A stretch of 36,029 nucleotides of DNA from positions 1 through 36,029 of the forward strand of contig JAIFNL010000053.1 of NCBI GenBank assembly GCA_020047755.1, read 5' to 3'. Source of the stretch: Bacteroidota bacterium. Lineage in GTDB: Bacteria > Bacteroidota > Bacteroidia > Bacteroidales > JAIFNL01. Made by a program: the position numbers and the translations under genes. The notes beneath the pieces are model-generated. The model saw only the letters and a list, made by a program, of their open reading frames with translations. It was not told where the DNA came from and did no database searches. Positions within the stretch are counted from its first letter, which is position 1, and every line of letters begins with the position of its first letter. This document shows positions 1 through 8,007 of the stretch, in pieces.

Positions 1-150
1 TGTCAAAGTTTGGGATTAAACAATGGCGTTTATCTTGTTTTTTGCCCTAACGACATTGAATATCAAGCGAGTGTAAAAGAAGACAGCGAAAAGATTAATA
101 ATGTTACGATATCAACATATTTAATTCAATACGATGAAACAAAATGGTAG
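1..150 (+). CDS. 3' end of an unidentified gene (partial)
   Basis: Frame 1 is open from the first base to a TAG at 148-150, giving 49 C-terminal residues; the gene begins outside the window. The visible tail has a hydrophobic strand (GVYLVFCPNDI) followed by a charged stretch and a second strand (TISTYLIQYDETKW), which looks like the end of a folded domain rather than a random frame. I do not recognise the family. It was not in the ORF track because it lacks a start here. The next gene starts about 10-45 bases downstream on the same strand, so the two may be cotranscribed. Confidence 0.6.
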   Translation, partial: CQSLGLNNGVYLVFCPNDIEYQASVKEDSEKINNVTISTYLIQYDETKW

Positions 151-160
151 TAGTGTTTAA

Positions 161-562
161 TTGAATTACCGACTAATTTTAACAATATACAATATGATTA
201 GCGAAGAAGTTTTTAATGAAGAAATAGGCAATTACATTGTTGTGCGGCGTTCGGGCAAAGAAATTATGGACGTTTGGAAATTGCAAAATGCAGTGATTCA
301 ATACCATTCGCCCAACAAAGGTTGGCGCATCAAAACCAATTTAGATGCCGTTTTTTATGTGCAAGGCGATGTAGAAATCTGGCTTATCGAAGGCGATGTA
401 GAGCAATCGAACCTGTGGAAAATGTATTTTAGCTACCATCACCACAGCGCGGAAGAGCCTTACCGAGAAACATTTACATTAAAACCACCGCCACCGCCAC
501 CACCGCCACCAAAAAGAAGCCCTTGGCCCTACACCATCAAATGGAATTGGGGAAAGAAATAG
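161..562 (+). CDS. Hypothetical protein with a poly-proline tail
   Basis: An unrecognised 133-residue protein if the TTG at 161 is used, or 122 residues from the ATG at 194 (MISEEVFNEE), which I consider at least as likely. There is no signal peptide or membrane segment. The N-terminal two thirds is a mixed charged and aromatic sequence rich in Trp, Tyr and His (YHHHS). It is followed by nine consecutive prolines encoded mostly by CCA/CCG repeats, then a short basic, Trp-rich end. The poly-Pro run may be a spacer or a ligand for another domain. It follows the partial gene by about 10 bases in another frame and converges on the exonuclease gene. Codon use looks like that of its neighbours. Confidence 0.6.
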   Translation: MNYRLILTIYNMISEEVFNEEIGNYIVVRRSGKEIMDVWKLQNAVIQYHSPNKGWRIKTNLDAVFYVQGDVEIWLIEGDVEQSNLWKMYFSYHHHSAEEPYRETFTLKPPPPPPPPPKRSPWPYTIKWNWGKK

Positions 563-617
563 CTTTATAAATAAAAAACAAAGCATTTATTTTCCAAAAC
601 AAAACAACAATAGAACA

Positions 618-1289
618 TTACAACAAGCCTTCTCTTTTTTGAGAATGAAATAAATCGCGAAGCTGTAAATTCTTGTTTTTCTTTTTGAGGCTTGCCATTA
701 TTTTTTGAAAAAGAATAGCCGCAATGTAAGCATCGCCTGAAGCAGTATGGCGGTCATGTTTTGTTATTTTATACACATTGCAAAGCTCATCGAGCCCAAA
801 ATGCTTGTACGTTTGGGAATAAGGCAAGCTCATTTTGTACAAAACGCCCGTATCAATGCGTTTGTTTTTGAGTTTTGGTAAATTCATACGGCTGAGGGCT
901 TTGTCGATAATAGCTACATCAAAATCAACATGATGCGCTACCAAAATACCATCGCGGATGTAGTTGATAAATTGGATAATTGCTTCTTCTTCCGAAAACT
1001 TAGTAAGGTTTCCGGCTTTCAAAATGCCATGGATTTTTACTGTATCGGCATTGAATTTCTCTTGATTGAGATAAATTTCAAAACTATGGGACACATCGAT
1101 GCTGTTGCCCAAAATAGAAATAGCTCCTATGGAAAGTATCCTGTCGTTTTTGATGTCCAAACCAGTACTTTCGGTATCAAAAACTACAAAACGAGTATTT
1201 TCAATATCTGTTTCTTTATTTTCTTTGAAATAATTGTCGTATTTATTCCAAAAATCGGGATATTTCTTTCTAAAAATAGTTCCAAACAT
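618..1289 (-). CDS. DEDDh 3'-5' exonuclease (DnaQ/PolC epsilon-like)
   Basis: A predicted metal-dependent 3'-5' exonuclease of 223 residues that hydrolyses nucleotides from DNA or RNA ends. The DEDDh signature is complete: D38 and E40 in FDTES, the FD of HHVDFD near residue 124, and H181/D186 in HTASGD. An extra stretch of about 30 residues precedes the domain. Motif order and length fit the free-standing DnaQ-like proteins, not a full replicative epsilon subunit with a polymerase-binding tail. Its neighbour on the same strand is a cNMP/CBS/DUF294 protein. From general knowledge, these two families often sit together in bacteria, sometimes beside acetate or solute symporters, so a shared role is possible. 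The exact substrate is unknown. Confidence 0.88.
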   Translation of the reverse strand: MFGTIFRKKYPDFWNKYDNYFKENKETDIENTRFVVFDTESTGLDIKNDRILSIGAISILGNSIDVSHSFEIYLNQEKFNADTVKIHGILKAGNLTKFSEEEAIIQFINYIRDGILVAHHVDFDVAIIDKALSRMNLPKLKNKRIDTGVLYKMSLPYSQTYKHFGLDELCNVYKITKHDRHTASGDAYIAAILFQKIMASLKKKNKNLQLRDLFHSQKREGLL

Positions 1290-1352
1290 AATTCTATTGT
1301 TCTATTGATAAGGAGTGTATGCTAAATAACTGTCCGATATTCATTTAAACAA

Positions 1353-1373
1353 GTCAGGTTTTAAAAATCTGAC
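1353..1373. repeat. Short palindrome between the exonuclease and DUF294 genes
   Basis: The arms GTCAG...CTGAC flank an AT core that is itself nearly palindromic (GGTTTTAAAAATC). Together they form an imperfect 21-base inverted repeat. It lies in the 170-base gap between two same-strand genes. It could be a dispersed palindromic repeat or a weak transcript processing or termination hairpin; no strong T-run follows on the minus strand. The rest of 1290-1459 shows no gene. Confidence 0.45.
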
Positions 1374-1459
1374 AGGTTTGTATGATAGACATTTAATTAA
1401 ATCGTATTTCTAAATTGATTTGAGGCTGTGCCAATTAAAAACACCACATCAACCTCTCA

Positions 1460-3358
1460 TCATCGCAAATGCGAAAGTCTGAAACGAACCGATATGAGTT
1501 CTTGAATGTCTTTTATAGGTTTAAAGCTGCTGCGAAGCTGCAATTTATCGGACTTGCTCAAGCTATTCAAATCTACATATCTGCCCGAATCGTTGTTTCT
1601 AATTCCTTGCAAACTTCTGAAGTGCAGCAATTTTTTATACGATTCTATGCACTCTTCAAACAGCTCTGCGTTTTGCGGCTCTAGTTTTACAAGGCGTTGG
1701 TAGCGCAAAATAGTGTTGTTGCAGTTGCCTACATGGTGCGACAAAATGAGCAGACGAGCTGCATCTACCAAAGGCATAATGGCTCTGGCTTTGATGTCGA
1801 ACTGGTTTTTATGCTCGCCGCCTGCTTCTACCAAAAAGTTTCGGAAAAAGCTCAACGGTGGAGGATTTTGAGTAGCATTTAAGGCTAAAAAGTTTAAGAA
1901 AATTTCAAATCCGTCGATGGACTTGAAAATTGATTGAGTCATTTGGCTTACCAACTCATGTTTTCCATAAACCAAGCGATAATCGAAAAAAATGGTGCAA
2001 AGCATTACCTTTTCGTTGGTTGGGCTAACAATCCATTGCTTGAATTGGTTATTCCATTGACTAAGCGAAAGACACCACTTAGGGTTGCGTGCCATTACAT
2101 CTGCCGGACAATATTCAAAGCCAATTTGATTCAATTTGTCGTTGATTTTATGCGACAGGCTTATAAAATAATCTTTGGTTTTGGTATATTCATTCTCTGC
2201 AACATCGTCAAAAACCAAAGCATTGTCTTGGTCTGTAAGCAAAAACTGCTCGTTCCTGCCCATACTTCCCAGCGAAAGCCAAGCAAAATTTACAGGAGGT
2301 TTTTCATTCATCTCGTCGATAGAAAGCTCTATCAATTGCTTGGTGATGGCATCGTTAATGTGCGAAAGTACGTTGGCAATGAACAAAATATCTACATTTT
2401 GCTCTAAATAAGCTTTGAGCAGTTGCTCGGCTTTTTGTCGCACCGATTTTAAAATTGCCGTTTCCTTGCTGCGTTTTATTTCTTTTATCAGCACCGATGG
2501 GTTGTTGCCGTAACTTAGCACAATATCGTGCTCCGACAAAATACCAATTAATTTTGAATCGGGCGTTCCATCTTGCGTGATGCACAAGTGGGCTATGTTG
2601 CACTTGAGCATACTCATTTGGGCTTCGGCTATGCTAATTTCTTTGGCACTTGTAATCACAGGCGAAGACATTATTTTGTCCACTTTCTGGTCTATTCCAA
2701 ACTTTCCGGTGGCAATTTTGAAGCGCAAATCTTTGTCGGTAATGATGCCAATCGGCTTCTCGTTTTTCGTGATAATGATAGAGCCTACTTTGTGCTGCGA
2801 CATGAGCAAGGCTGCTTCTTGTATGCTAGTGCTTATTGAGCAAGTAATTGTGTTTTCGGAATATTGCACCGCTTGAACTTCGGTAAAAGAATTTTTCTCG
2901 TTGGCAAATAACTTGTCCAAAACCGAATCTTGCTTTGTGTTAGAATTATTGTCGGTGGCAAAACTGGTGATTATAAATTCTTTGGCTTCTTGGCTGGTTT
3001 GCATTATTTCTTGCAGCAAATCCAAAGAAATGCTGTAAATAATACTCTCTTCGTGAGTAATAGCTGTCAATTGGTATTTATCTTTTCTGATAAGGGCACG
3101 CAAACCAAAAATGTCGCCTTCGCCACATTTATCGGCCAAACCATTTTTTGTACCCGAATAAATCCCCACTGCGCCATCTTTTACAATATAAAAATTGTCG
3201 CCAACAGGCTCGTCTATTTCAAAAATTTTGGTTTCGGTTTCGAAATACAAAATTTTTACATTTTCCGAAATTGTTGTCAATAATTCTTTGCTTAGCATTT
3301 TAAAAGGTGGATAATTTTTCAAAAAATCATACACTCTTTCGGCAATTGTATTTTTCAT
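1460..3358 (-). CDS. Cyclic-nucleotide-binding / CBS / DUF294 nucleotidyltransferase-like protein
   Basis: A cytoplasmic multidomain protein of about 632 residues. From the N-terminus it has a cNMP-binding (Crp-like) domain of roughly 120 residues, a tandem CBS pair with typical VGSIIIT and GIITDKDLR strands, a DUF294 nucleotidyltransferase-like domain with GSMGRNEQFLLTDQDNA (a GlnD-like GS...D.D motif) and the DUF294 C-terminal helical domain. Likely role: ligand-sensing, possibly a nucleotidyltransferase acting on a protein partner; the reaction is not known. The track starts at a TTG (3427), but I chose the ATG at 3358. Homologues begin near this MKNTIAERVYDFLKNYPPF segment, and a CAAAGCTA promoter box at 3437-3444 would leave almost no leader for the TTG. 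Confidence 0.85.
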   Translation of the reverse strand: MKNTIAERVYDFLKNYPPFKMLSKELLTTISENVKILYFETETKIFEIDEPVGDNFYIVKDGAVGIYSGTKNGLADKCGEGDIFGLRALIRKDKYQLTAITHEESIIYSISLDLLQEIMQTSQEAKEFIITSFATDNNSNTKQDSVLDKLFANEKNSFTEVQAVQYSENTITCSISTSIQEAALLMSQHKVGSIIITKNEKPIGIITDKDLRFKIATGKFGIDQKVDKIMSSPVITSAKEISIAEAQMSMLKCNIAHLCITQDGTPDSKLIGILSEHDIVLSYGNNPSVLIKEIKRSKETAILKSVRQKAEQLLKAYLEQNVDILFIANVLSHINDAITKQLIELSIDEMNEKPPVNFAWLSLGSMGRNEQFLLTDQDNALVFDDVAENEYTKTKDYFISLSHKINDKLNQIGFEYCPADVMARNPKWCLSLSQWNNQFKQWIVSPTNEKVMLCTIFFDYRLVYGKHELVSQMTQSIFKSIDGFEIFLNFLALNATQNPPPLSFFRNFLVEAGGEHKNQFDIKARAIMPLVDAARLLILSHHVGNCNNTILRYQRLVKLEPQNAELFEECIESYKKLLHFRSLQGIRNNDSGRYVDLNSLSKSDKLQLRSSFKPIKDIQELISVRFRLSHLR

Positions 3359-3436
3359 AGCTTCAAAATTGATTCGTTCATTAAGCTGCGAATAGTGAAT
3401 AATCGTTTTTTTTAAGTTTGTTTTCAAACTTCATAA

Positions 3437-3444
3437 CAAAGCTA
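3437..3444 (-). promoter_or_regulatory. Possible -7 box (TAGCTTTG) for the DUF294 gene
   Basis: Read on the minus strand this is TAGCTTTG, a full match to the Bacteroidota -7 element TAnnTTTG. It overlaps the end of the upstream RmlD-like gene. A TTG lies 16 bases further upstream, shorter than the usual 19-21. It would give a leader of about 70 bases before the ATG at 3358. Confidence 0.4.
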
Positions 3445-4272
3445 TTAAAAATAAATCTGGCAAAATTCTTTCATTTCTTGCAATTGTTCTTTGAGGCATT
3501 TGGCAGTTATATCGGGGTAAAGCCTTCTATCTACGGGCATTTCAGTTTTGTATTCTTTGATTGTATAATCGGTTTGATATACCTGCTGAAATAGTTGCAA
3601 CATTTCATATTTTGTGTAATGTTGCTGAGTGCCTATCTGAAAAAGCTTTCCTTCCTTATCGCTTTGGTTCTTTTCGGTTAAATAAAATTCAACCTGTTTG
3701 CACCATTCCAGCGTGGTGATGCCATTCCAATAGTGATTGGTAAAACCATTAAGCACGCTTGCTTTATTTTGCGACAAAAACCAAGACAGTAAGCCCTTGT
3801 TGGTCAATTTATCTTCGCCAATAATCGAAACCCTAAAAATAACTGTTCGCCTTCTATCTTGCAAAGCTATCTCGCCCAAGCGTTTAGACCAACCGTAAGT
3901 ATCTCTGGCATCAGATTCGTTTACTTGGCGGTACGGAATATTGGTGTTGCCATCGAAAACGCAATCGGTACTTGGGTGCACCAAAAACTGATTGGGTAGC
4001 AAGTGATTGTGCAATTCGAGAGGCAAAATGGTATTTGCCATCAATAGTTCAAAATCATCTTCCGTTTTTTGCTTTATTTTGCCTATGGCATTGAAAATAA
4101 CAGCATTGGGATATTTTCGTATTTCATCTACAAACAACCATTTGTTTTCGGCATCAAAACGAATATCGAAATGTACAATTTCTTTTACTCTGGGCTTAAA
4201 ATAAGCAGTTATCATTTGCCCCAACATACCTTTGTATCCTAAAATAACAATCGTTTTTTCCGCTAAATTCAT
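3445..4272 (-). CDS. RmlD-like sugar-nucleotide reductase (extended SDR)
   Basis: A 275-residue NAD(P)-dependent short-chain dehydrogenase/reductase related to dTDP-4-dehydrorhamnose reductase. It has an N-terminal Rossmann fold with GYKGMLG (GxxGxxG), an STDCVFDG strand and the catalytic YGWSK (YxxxK), followed by a substrate-binding C-terminal part. It is expected to act on a nucleotide-activated sugar in the cytoplasm. No other rhamnose genes (rmlA/B/C) are adjacent, so the substrate is uncertain. The track extends to a TTG at 4350. I prefer the ATG at 4272 because it places the Rossmann motif at the usual distance from the N-terminus, and because that TTG fits the -33 element of a possible promoter. 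The gene ends 86 bases before the DUF294 ATG. Confidence 0.82.
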   Translation of the reverse strand: MNLAEKTIVILGYKGMLGQMITAYFKPRVKEIVHFDIRFDAENKWLFVDEIRKYPNAVIFNAIGKIKQKTEDDFELLMANTILPLELHNHLLPNQFLVHPSTDCVFDGNTNIPYRQVNESDARDTYGWSKRLGEIALQDRRRTVIFRVSIIGEDKLTNKGLLSWFLSQNKASVLNGFTNHYWNGITTLEWCKQVEFYLTEKNQSDKEGKLFQIGTQQHYTKYEMLQLFQQVYQTDYTIKEYKTEMPVDRRLYPDITAKCLKEQLQEMKEFCQIYF

Positions 4273-4321
4273 CACTTTATGGTTTTGCTCTATAATTTTA
4301 ATTTGCCGTTGAAAAAAACTG

Positions 4322-4350
4322 CAAGTTATCTTATTTATTCCAAATTTCAA
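4322..4350 (-). promoter_or_regulatory. Possible promoter of the RmlD-like gene
   Basis: On the minus strand TTG (4348-4350), 19 bases, then TAACTTG (4322-4328) resemble the TTG-N19-TAnnTTTG form, with one T missing in the -7 box. The predicted leader to the ATG at 4272 is about 45 bases. The weak -7 box keeps confidence low. The rest of the stretch from 4351 to the insertion sequence is AT-rich and shows no gene. Confidence 0.3.
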
Positions 4351-4492
4351 AACAAAAAGTGTTTTTTTTAATGACGAACGTGTTTTTAAAAAAATACCTA
4401 TCCATTTGGGTTTAATTAGAGTTCTGTTTTTTTAGTAAACTTTGTTAAAGTAAAAACTTTGATAAAATTCATAATCAATTAGTTCTATTTTA

Positions 4493-4513
4493 TTTCTTGA
4501 CTTTGACAGTTTG
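4493..4513 (+). repeat. Left terminal inverted repeat of the IS
   Basis: Identical over 21 bases to the reverse complement of 6296-6316. It starts TTTCTTGACTTTGACAG and ends TTTG. Confidence 0.92.
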
Positions 4514-4670
4514 GAGGCTGAAACGCCCATTTTTCATTTTACTTGAAATTGTAAAGTGTTGATTATTATGGTTTTGTATTTTTTGATAAAAAAAATTGTG
4601 TTGTGCGAAAAAAATTTGTTTTCTGATTTTTTAGTTGTATTATTGCCAAATTATTTTATATCAATTCATT

Positions 4671-4955
4671 ATGGCTTATTTACGAATAGAAAAAAAGAAA
4701 TCTGGCTCTTATATGCGTATCATTCAAGGATATAGGAAAGATGGCAAGTCTTTGTGCAAAACGCTTTACAATTTAGGCAGACTGGAAGATTATAAATCAA
4801 CCGAACTTCAAGCTATTGGACAAAAATTCTTAAAACTTGCCGGTTGTCCTATCGAAAACATTAAGGACTTGGGATTAAGGGAATTAGCTAGATACAATTA
4901 TGGTTATATTCAAATTGTCAATTCATTGTGGAATACCTTTAAAACGATTTTGTGA
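4671..4955 (+). CDS. IS1634-like transposase, N-terminal part (frameshifted)
   Basis: 94 residues from the ATG at 4671 (MAYLRIEKKKSG), which matches the usual N-terminus of this transposase family; the upstream TTG in the track is less likely. The frame ends in TGA at 4953-4955. The protein continues in the -1 frame: the sequence before the GTG at 4952 reads NDF there, giving a natural join ...NTF-K-NDFVNVLKLML. One extra A in the run at 4941-4944 would restore a single frame. I see no canonical X-XXY-YYZ slippery heptamer, so a one-base deletion (or sequencing error) is more likely than programmed frameshifting. This part carries the N-terminal region thought to bind DNA. Confidence 0.75.
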   Translation: MAYLRIEKKKSGSYMRIIQGYRKDGKSLCKTLYNLGRLEDYKSTELQAIGQKFLKLAGCPIENIKDLGLRELARYNYGYIQIVNSLWNTFKTIL

Positions 4956-6238
4956 ATGTTTTAAAATTAATGCTTGCCGAACGTTTAAATGTTCCTTGTT
5001 CAAAACTTCAAACCTTTCACAATCAATCAGAATATATTGGAATACAGCCTGTTGCGTTAGAAAATTTGTATCGTAGTTTGGACATTTTAAGCCAGGCTCA
5101 AAATGAAATTCAAGCTCATTTTTTTAATCTTCATAAAAATATTTTTAGTTCGGATTTATCGGTAGTTTTTTATGATGTAACTACCTTATACTTTGATGTT
5201 TCGATGCCTGTGGACGAAAATGATATTCGGCAAAAAGGCTGGTCGAAAGATGGAAAACACAAGAAATTGCAGGTGGTTTTAGGTATATTGGTGGATAAAT
5301 TTCGCAACCCACTAACTTACAGGATATACCGTGGCGATACTTACGAAGGGCATACCTTTTCAGATGTTGTAAATAAATTGAAAAATGAATATCAATTGTC
5401 TAATTTAGTGATAGTTGCTGATAGCGGTATGCTAATGAACGACAATATTGAACAAATTAAAAAAAGTAATTATGAGTACATTGTTGGAGACAGGTTAAAA
5501 TCGTTGACCAAAGAGGCAAAAAAATATTTGACCGATAAATCCAATTATACAAAATTGGTTTTGGGCAAAGACGACGAATCAAATGAAATTTGCATCGATT
5601 ATGTTGTTTATCCTTACAAAGGTAGAACAATTGTTTGCACCTGGTCAGCCAAACGAGCCAAAAAAGATGCCCATGAACGTGAGCAACTCAAAGCCAAAGC
5701 GATGAAATATGTAGAAAAACCATCGCTTTTGGAGCAACATTCGGCAGGAGGTGCAAAAAAATATTTGAAAATAGAAACTTCAAAAATAGAATTAAATGTT
5801 ACAAAAATAGAGGAAGATGCTCGATATGATGGTTTTAAAGCAATAGCTACCAATATTGAAAATCCAAATGTTAAACAACTTTTGGAGCAATACAGCAATT
5901 TGTTTGAAGTAGAACACGCATTCAGAACCATGAAAAGTCATTTAGAAATTCGCCCAATGTTTCATTGGACAGGGAAACGAATTGAAGGGCATTTATCTAT
6001 GTGCTTCATTGCCTATACATTACTAAATAGGTTGCGGTTGCAAATGAATTGGAGCGAGCAAAAATGTTTCTCGGTTTTGAACAAAATGCAGGTATCACTT
6101 GTAGAGCAGAAGTTTGATGGTTCAAAATTGTATCTTCGTTCTGCCATGAATCAAGATATTGAGCTGTTAATCAGTAAAATGAGATTAAACAAATTAAACG
6201 ACACAGTGCCTTATGACTTGATAATGAGTAATATATAG
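4952..6238 (+). CDS. IS1634-like transposase, catalytic part
   Basis: 428 residues with the DDE transposase core. The likely catalytic residues are D75 (YDVTTLYFD), D157 (VADSGM) and E321 (FEVEHAFRTMKSHLEIRP), the last within the family's Y-R-K-type signature and followed by GKRIEGHL. It is read in the -1 frame relative to the N-terminal part and overlaps it by four bases through an internal GTG. Translated alone it would lack the first 90-odd residues, so activity in this copy is doubtful. A hairpin terminator lies 22 bases after its stop. Confidence 0.85.
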   Translation: MNVLKLMLAERLNVPCSKLQTFHNQSEYIGIQPVALENLYRSLDILSQAQNEIQAHFFNLHKNIFSSDLSVVFYDVTTLYFDVSMPVDENDIRQKGWSKDGKHKKLQVVLGILVDKFRNPLTYRIYRGDTYEGHTFSDVVNKLKNEYQLSNLVIVADSGMLMNDNIEQIKKSNYEYIVGDRLKSLTKEAKKYLTDKSNYTKLVLGKDDESNEICIDYVVYPYKGRTIVCTWSAKRAKKDAHEREQLKAKAMKYVEKPSLLEQHSAGGAKKYLKIETSKIELNVTKIEEDARYDGFKAIATNIENPNVKQLLEQYSNLFEVEHAFRTMKSHLEIRPMFHWTGKRIEGHLSMCFIAYTLLNRLRLQMNWSEQKCFSVLNKMQVSLVEQKFDGSKLYLRSAMNQDIELLISKMRLNKLNDTVPYDLIMSNI

Positions 6239-6259
6239 CTGTTTGTTGTGCGAAAGCAA

Positions 6260-6288
6260 AAAGTCAATTATTTGACTTTCAGTTTTTT
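6260..6288 (+). terminator. Intrinsic terminator of the transposase gene
   Basis: AAAGTCAA and TTGACTTT form an 8-bp stem with a TTAT loop. CAG and a six-T run follow. It sits between the transposase stop and the right IS end. Confidence 0.7.
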
Positions 6289-6295
6289 AGGCTCT

Positions 6296-6316
6296 CAAAC
6301 TGTCAAAGTCAAGAAA
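6296..6316 (+). repeat. Right terminal inverted repeat of the IS
   Basis: Exact reverse complement of the 21-bp left end. The flank 6317-6425 is AT- and C-rich with no gene that I can support. Confidence 0.92.
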
Positions 6317-6425
6317 ATAAAAACCAGCACCCACTCGCCCACCCCATTCCAAATTACAAAACACAATAAAAACAAATCCTACAATTCTACAAATAAAACA
6401 ACCATAGCACCATTAAACAACAAAA

Positions 6426-6460
6426 AGCGATGTAAAAATAAATTTACATCGCTTTTTTTT
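6426..6460 (-). terminator. Bidirectional terminator at the end of the alpha operon
   Basis: An 11-bp perfect stem, AGCGATGTAAA with TTTACATCGCT, has a six-base loop. It is followed by T5 on the minus strand and T8 on the plus strand. It lies 30 bases beyond the rplQ stop, so it probably ends the ribosomal block and also blocks read-through from the IS side. Confidence 0.85.
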
Positions 6461-6482
6461 AAATTTGCATACCGCCCAAAAA

Positions 6483-6944
6483 CTATTCTTGCGTAGTTTC
6501 CACTTTAGCCTCAGTATCCGATTTTTTTCTTCTTCTACGAGTAGGTTTAGCAGCCACCGCACCTTTTGAATCCTTCACTCTAATAGTGTTAAAGTCAACC
6601 AATTCGATAAAACACATCTCTGCATTATCACCCAAACGGTGCCCAGTTTTCAAAATACGAGTAAAACCACCCGGTCTATCGGCAACTTTAACCGAAACTT
6701 CGCGGAACAACTCAGTAACAGACTCTTTATTTTGCAAATAACTCATAACTACCCTTCTCGAATGAGTCGAATCCTCTTTGCTACGGTTAATCAAAGGCTC
6801 AACATAAACTCTAAGCGCTTTAGCCTTGGCAAGTGTAGTAGTAATTCGTTTATGCAATATTAGCGAAGAAGCCATATTCGAAAGCATAGCTTGTCTATGC
6901 TGGCTTTTTCTTCCTAAATGATTTAATTTCTTTCTATGTCTCAT
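6483..6944 (-). CDS. rplQ: Ribosomal protein L17
   Basis: A 153-residue large-subunit protein that binds 23S rRNA near the exit tunnel. The start [17 protein letters not shown] is the conserved family opening. The last 35 or so residues ([15 protein letters not shown]) are a low-complexity basic/acidic tail beyond the roughly 120-residue core, as in other Bacteroidota. It is the last gene of the alpha cluster, 59 bases after rpoA and just ahead of the terminator hairpin. Confidence 0.97.
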   Translation of the reverse strand: MRHRKKLNHLGRKSQHRQAMLSNMASSLILHKRITTTLAKAKALRVYVEPLINRSKEDSTHSRRVVMSYLQNKESVTELFREVSVKVADRPGGFTRILKTGHRLGDNAEMCFIELVDFNTIRVKDSKGAVAAKPTRRRRKKSDTEAKVETTQE

Positions 6945-7003
6945 GTCTGAAATATATAACTATTGCTTCTGGCTTCTTATTCAAAAACTACCAGATGTTA
7001 CAT

Positions 7004-7996
7004 TTAATCTTTATCTAATTTATATTTTGCTATGTCCATACCAAAAGTAAGGCTCAAGCCTACGAGCATATCATCGAGCTCAGTCAAAGATTTTTTACCA
7101 AAATTTCTAAATTTCAATAAATCACTCTTATTATAAATAACCAACTCGCCCAAAGTATCTACATCGGCAGCTTTCAAACAATTCAAAGCCCTTACCGATA
7201 AATCCATATCTACAAGTTTAGTTTTTAACAACTGTCTCATATGAAGAACTTCCTCATCGAATTCCTCATTTTCGTGTTTCTCTTCCGTTTCTAACGTAAT
7301 TTTTTCATCGGAAAATAACATGAAATGGTAAATAAGAATTTTAGCGGCTTCTTTAAGAGCTTCCTTTGGATGAATTGACCCATCAGATTGTATCTCAATT
7401 ACAAGCTTCTCATAATCCGTTTTTTGTTCAACACGATAGTTTTCAACCGAATATTTCACATTCCGAATAGGAGTAAAAATAGAGTCAATAGGAATAACAC
7501 CTATCTCTTCTGCAATAGCCGAATTTTCTTCAGCAGGCACATAACCTCTACCTTTTTCAATGGTAAGTTCCATTTTCAAACTTACAGACTCTTCCATTCT
7601 GCAAATGATTAATTCCGGATTTAAAATTTTAAATCCTGAAGTGAAACTATCAATATCACCTGCCCTAAACACATCTTTACCCGTAATCGAAACAGTGAAT
7701 TTTTCATGGTCAATGTCTTCAACTACTTGTTTGAATCTGATTTGTTTTAGATTAAGAATAATATCAGTAACATCTTCAATAACGCCAGTAATGGTCGAAA
7801 ACTCATGATTAACACCATCAATTTTAACAGACGTAATAGCAAAGCCTTCAAGTGAAGAGAGTAAAATTCTTCTTAATGCATTGCCTACGGTAATTCCATA
7901 TCCGGGTTCTAGCGGACGAAACTCGAACTTGCCGAGTTTGTCGTCCGATTCAATCATTATTACTTTATCCGGTTTTTGAAAAGCCAATATAGCCAT
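7004..7996 (-). CDS. rpoA: DNA-directed RNA polymerase subunit alpha
   Basis: A 330-residue alpha subunit, whose dimer scaffolds assembly of beta and beta'. The N-terminal domain shows [23 protein letters not shown] and the middle shows [10 protein letters not shown]. An acidic linker around residues 235-250 leads to the C-terminal domain ([14 protein letters not shown]...[12 protein letters not shown]), which contacts UP elements and activators. Length and motifs are normal. It follows rpsD by 11 bases. Confidence 0.98.
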   Translation of the reverse strand: MAILAFQKPDKVIMIESDDKLGKFEFRPLEPGYGITVGNALRRILLSSLEGFAITSVKIDGVNHEFSTITGVIEDVTDIILNLKQIRFKQVVEDIDHEKFTVSITGKDVFRAGDIDSFTSGFKILNPELIICRMEESVSLKMELTIEKGRGYVPAEENSAIAEEIGVIPIDSIFTPIRNVKYSVENYRVEQKTDYEKLVIEIQSDGSIHPKEALKEAAKILIYHFMLFSDEKITLETEEKHENEEFDEEVLHMRQLLKTKLVDMDLSVRALNCLKAADVDTLGELVIYNKSDLLKFRNFGKKSLTELDDMLVGLSLTFGMDIAKYKLDKD

Positions 7997-8007
7997 AAAG
8001 TTATTTC

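Larger units (their letters stand above)
4493..6316 (+). mobile_element. IS1634-like insertion sequence (IS4 superfamily), 1824 bp
   Basis: The element is bounded by perfect 21-bp inverted repeats starting TTTCTTGACTTTGACAG, with weaker similarity continuing about 8 bases inward. It contains one transposase read in two frames, with an intact DDE triad in the second part. Size and protein type fit the IS1634 family. No clear target-site duplication is visible in the AT-rich flanks. It lies between the RmlD-like gene and the terminator of the ribosomal block, where it disrupts no visible gene. A 12-bp direct repeat (TGTTGTGCGAAA) lies on both sides of the coding part, at 4599 and 6244. Confidence 0.88.

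Noticed and set aside
1-14. Similarity of TGTCAAAGT to the right end of the IS (6301-6309)
   Set aside because: Only nine bases match and the region reads as coding sequence, so it is probably chance.
3427-3427. TTG start for the DUF294 protein in the ORF track
   Set aside because: It lies only about 10 bases from a -7 box, and the internal ATG at 3358 matches the expected family N-terminus.
4940-4955. Programmed -1 frameshift in the transposase
   Set aside because: A TAA in the -1 frame at 4940-4942 and the lack of an X-XXY-YYZ heptamer between it and the zero-frame stop make this less likely than a one-base deletion.
4480-6330. Target-site duplication around the IS
   Set aside because: The flanks are AT-rich and show complementary rather than directly repeated words; no convincing duplication could be defined.
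6248-6496. 82-residue plus-strand ORF after the transposase
   Set aside because: It runs through the right IS end, the IS terminator and the rplQ terminator, with low-complexity Lys/Thr/Asn content. It is a chance frame.
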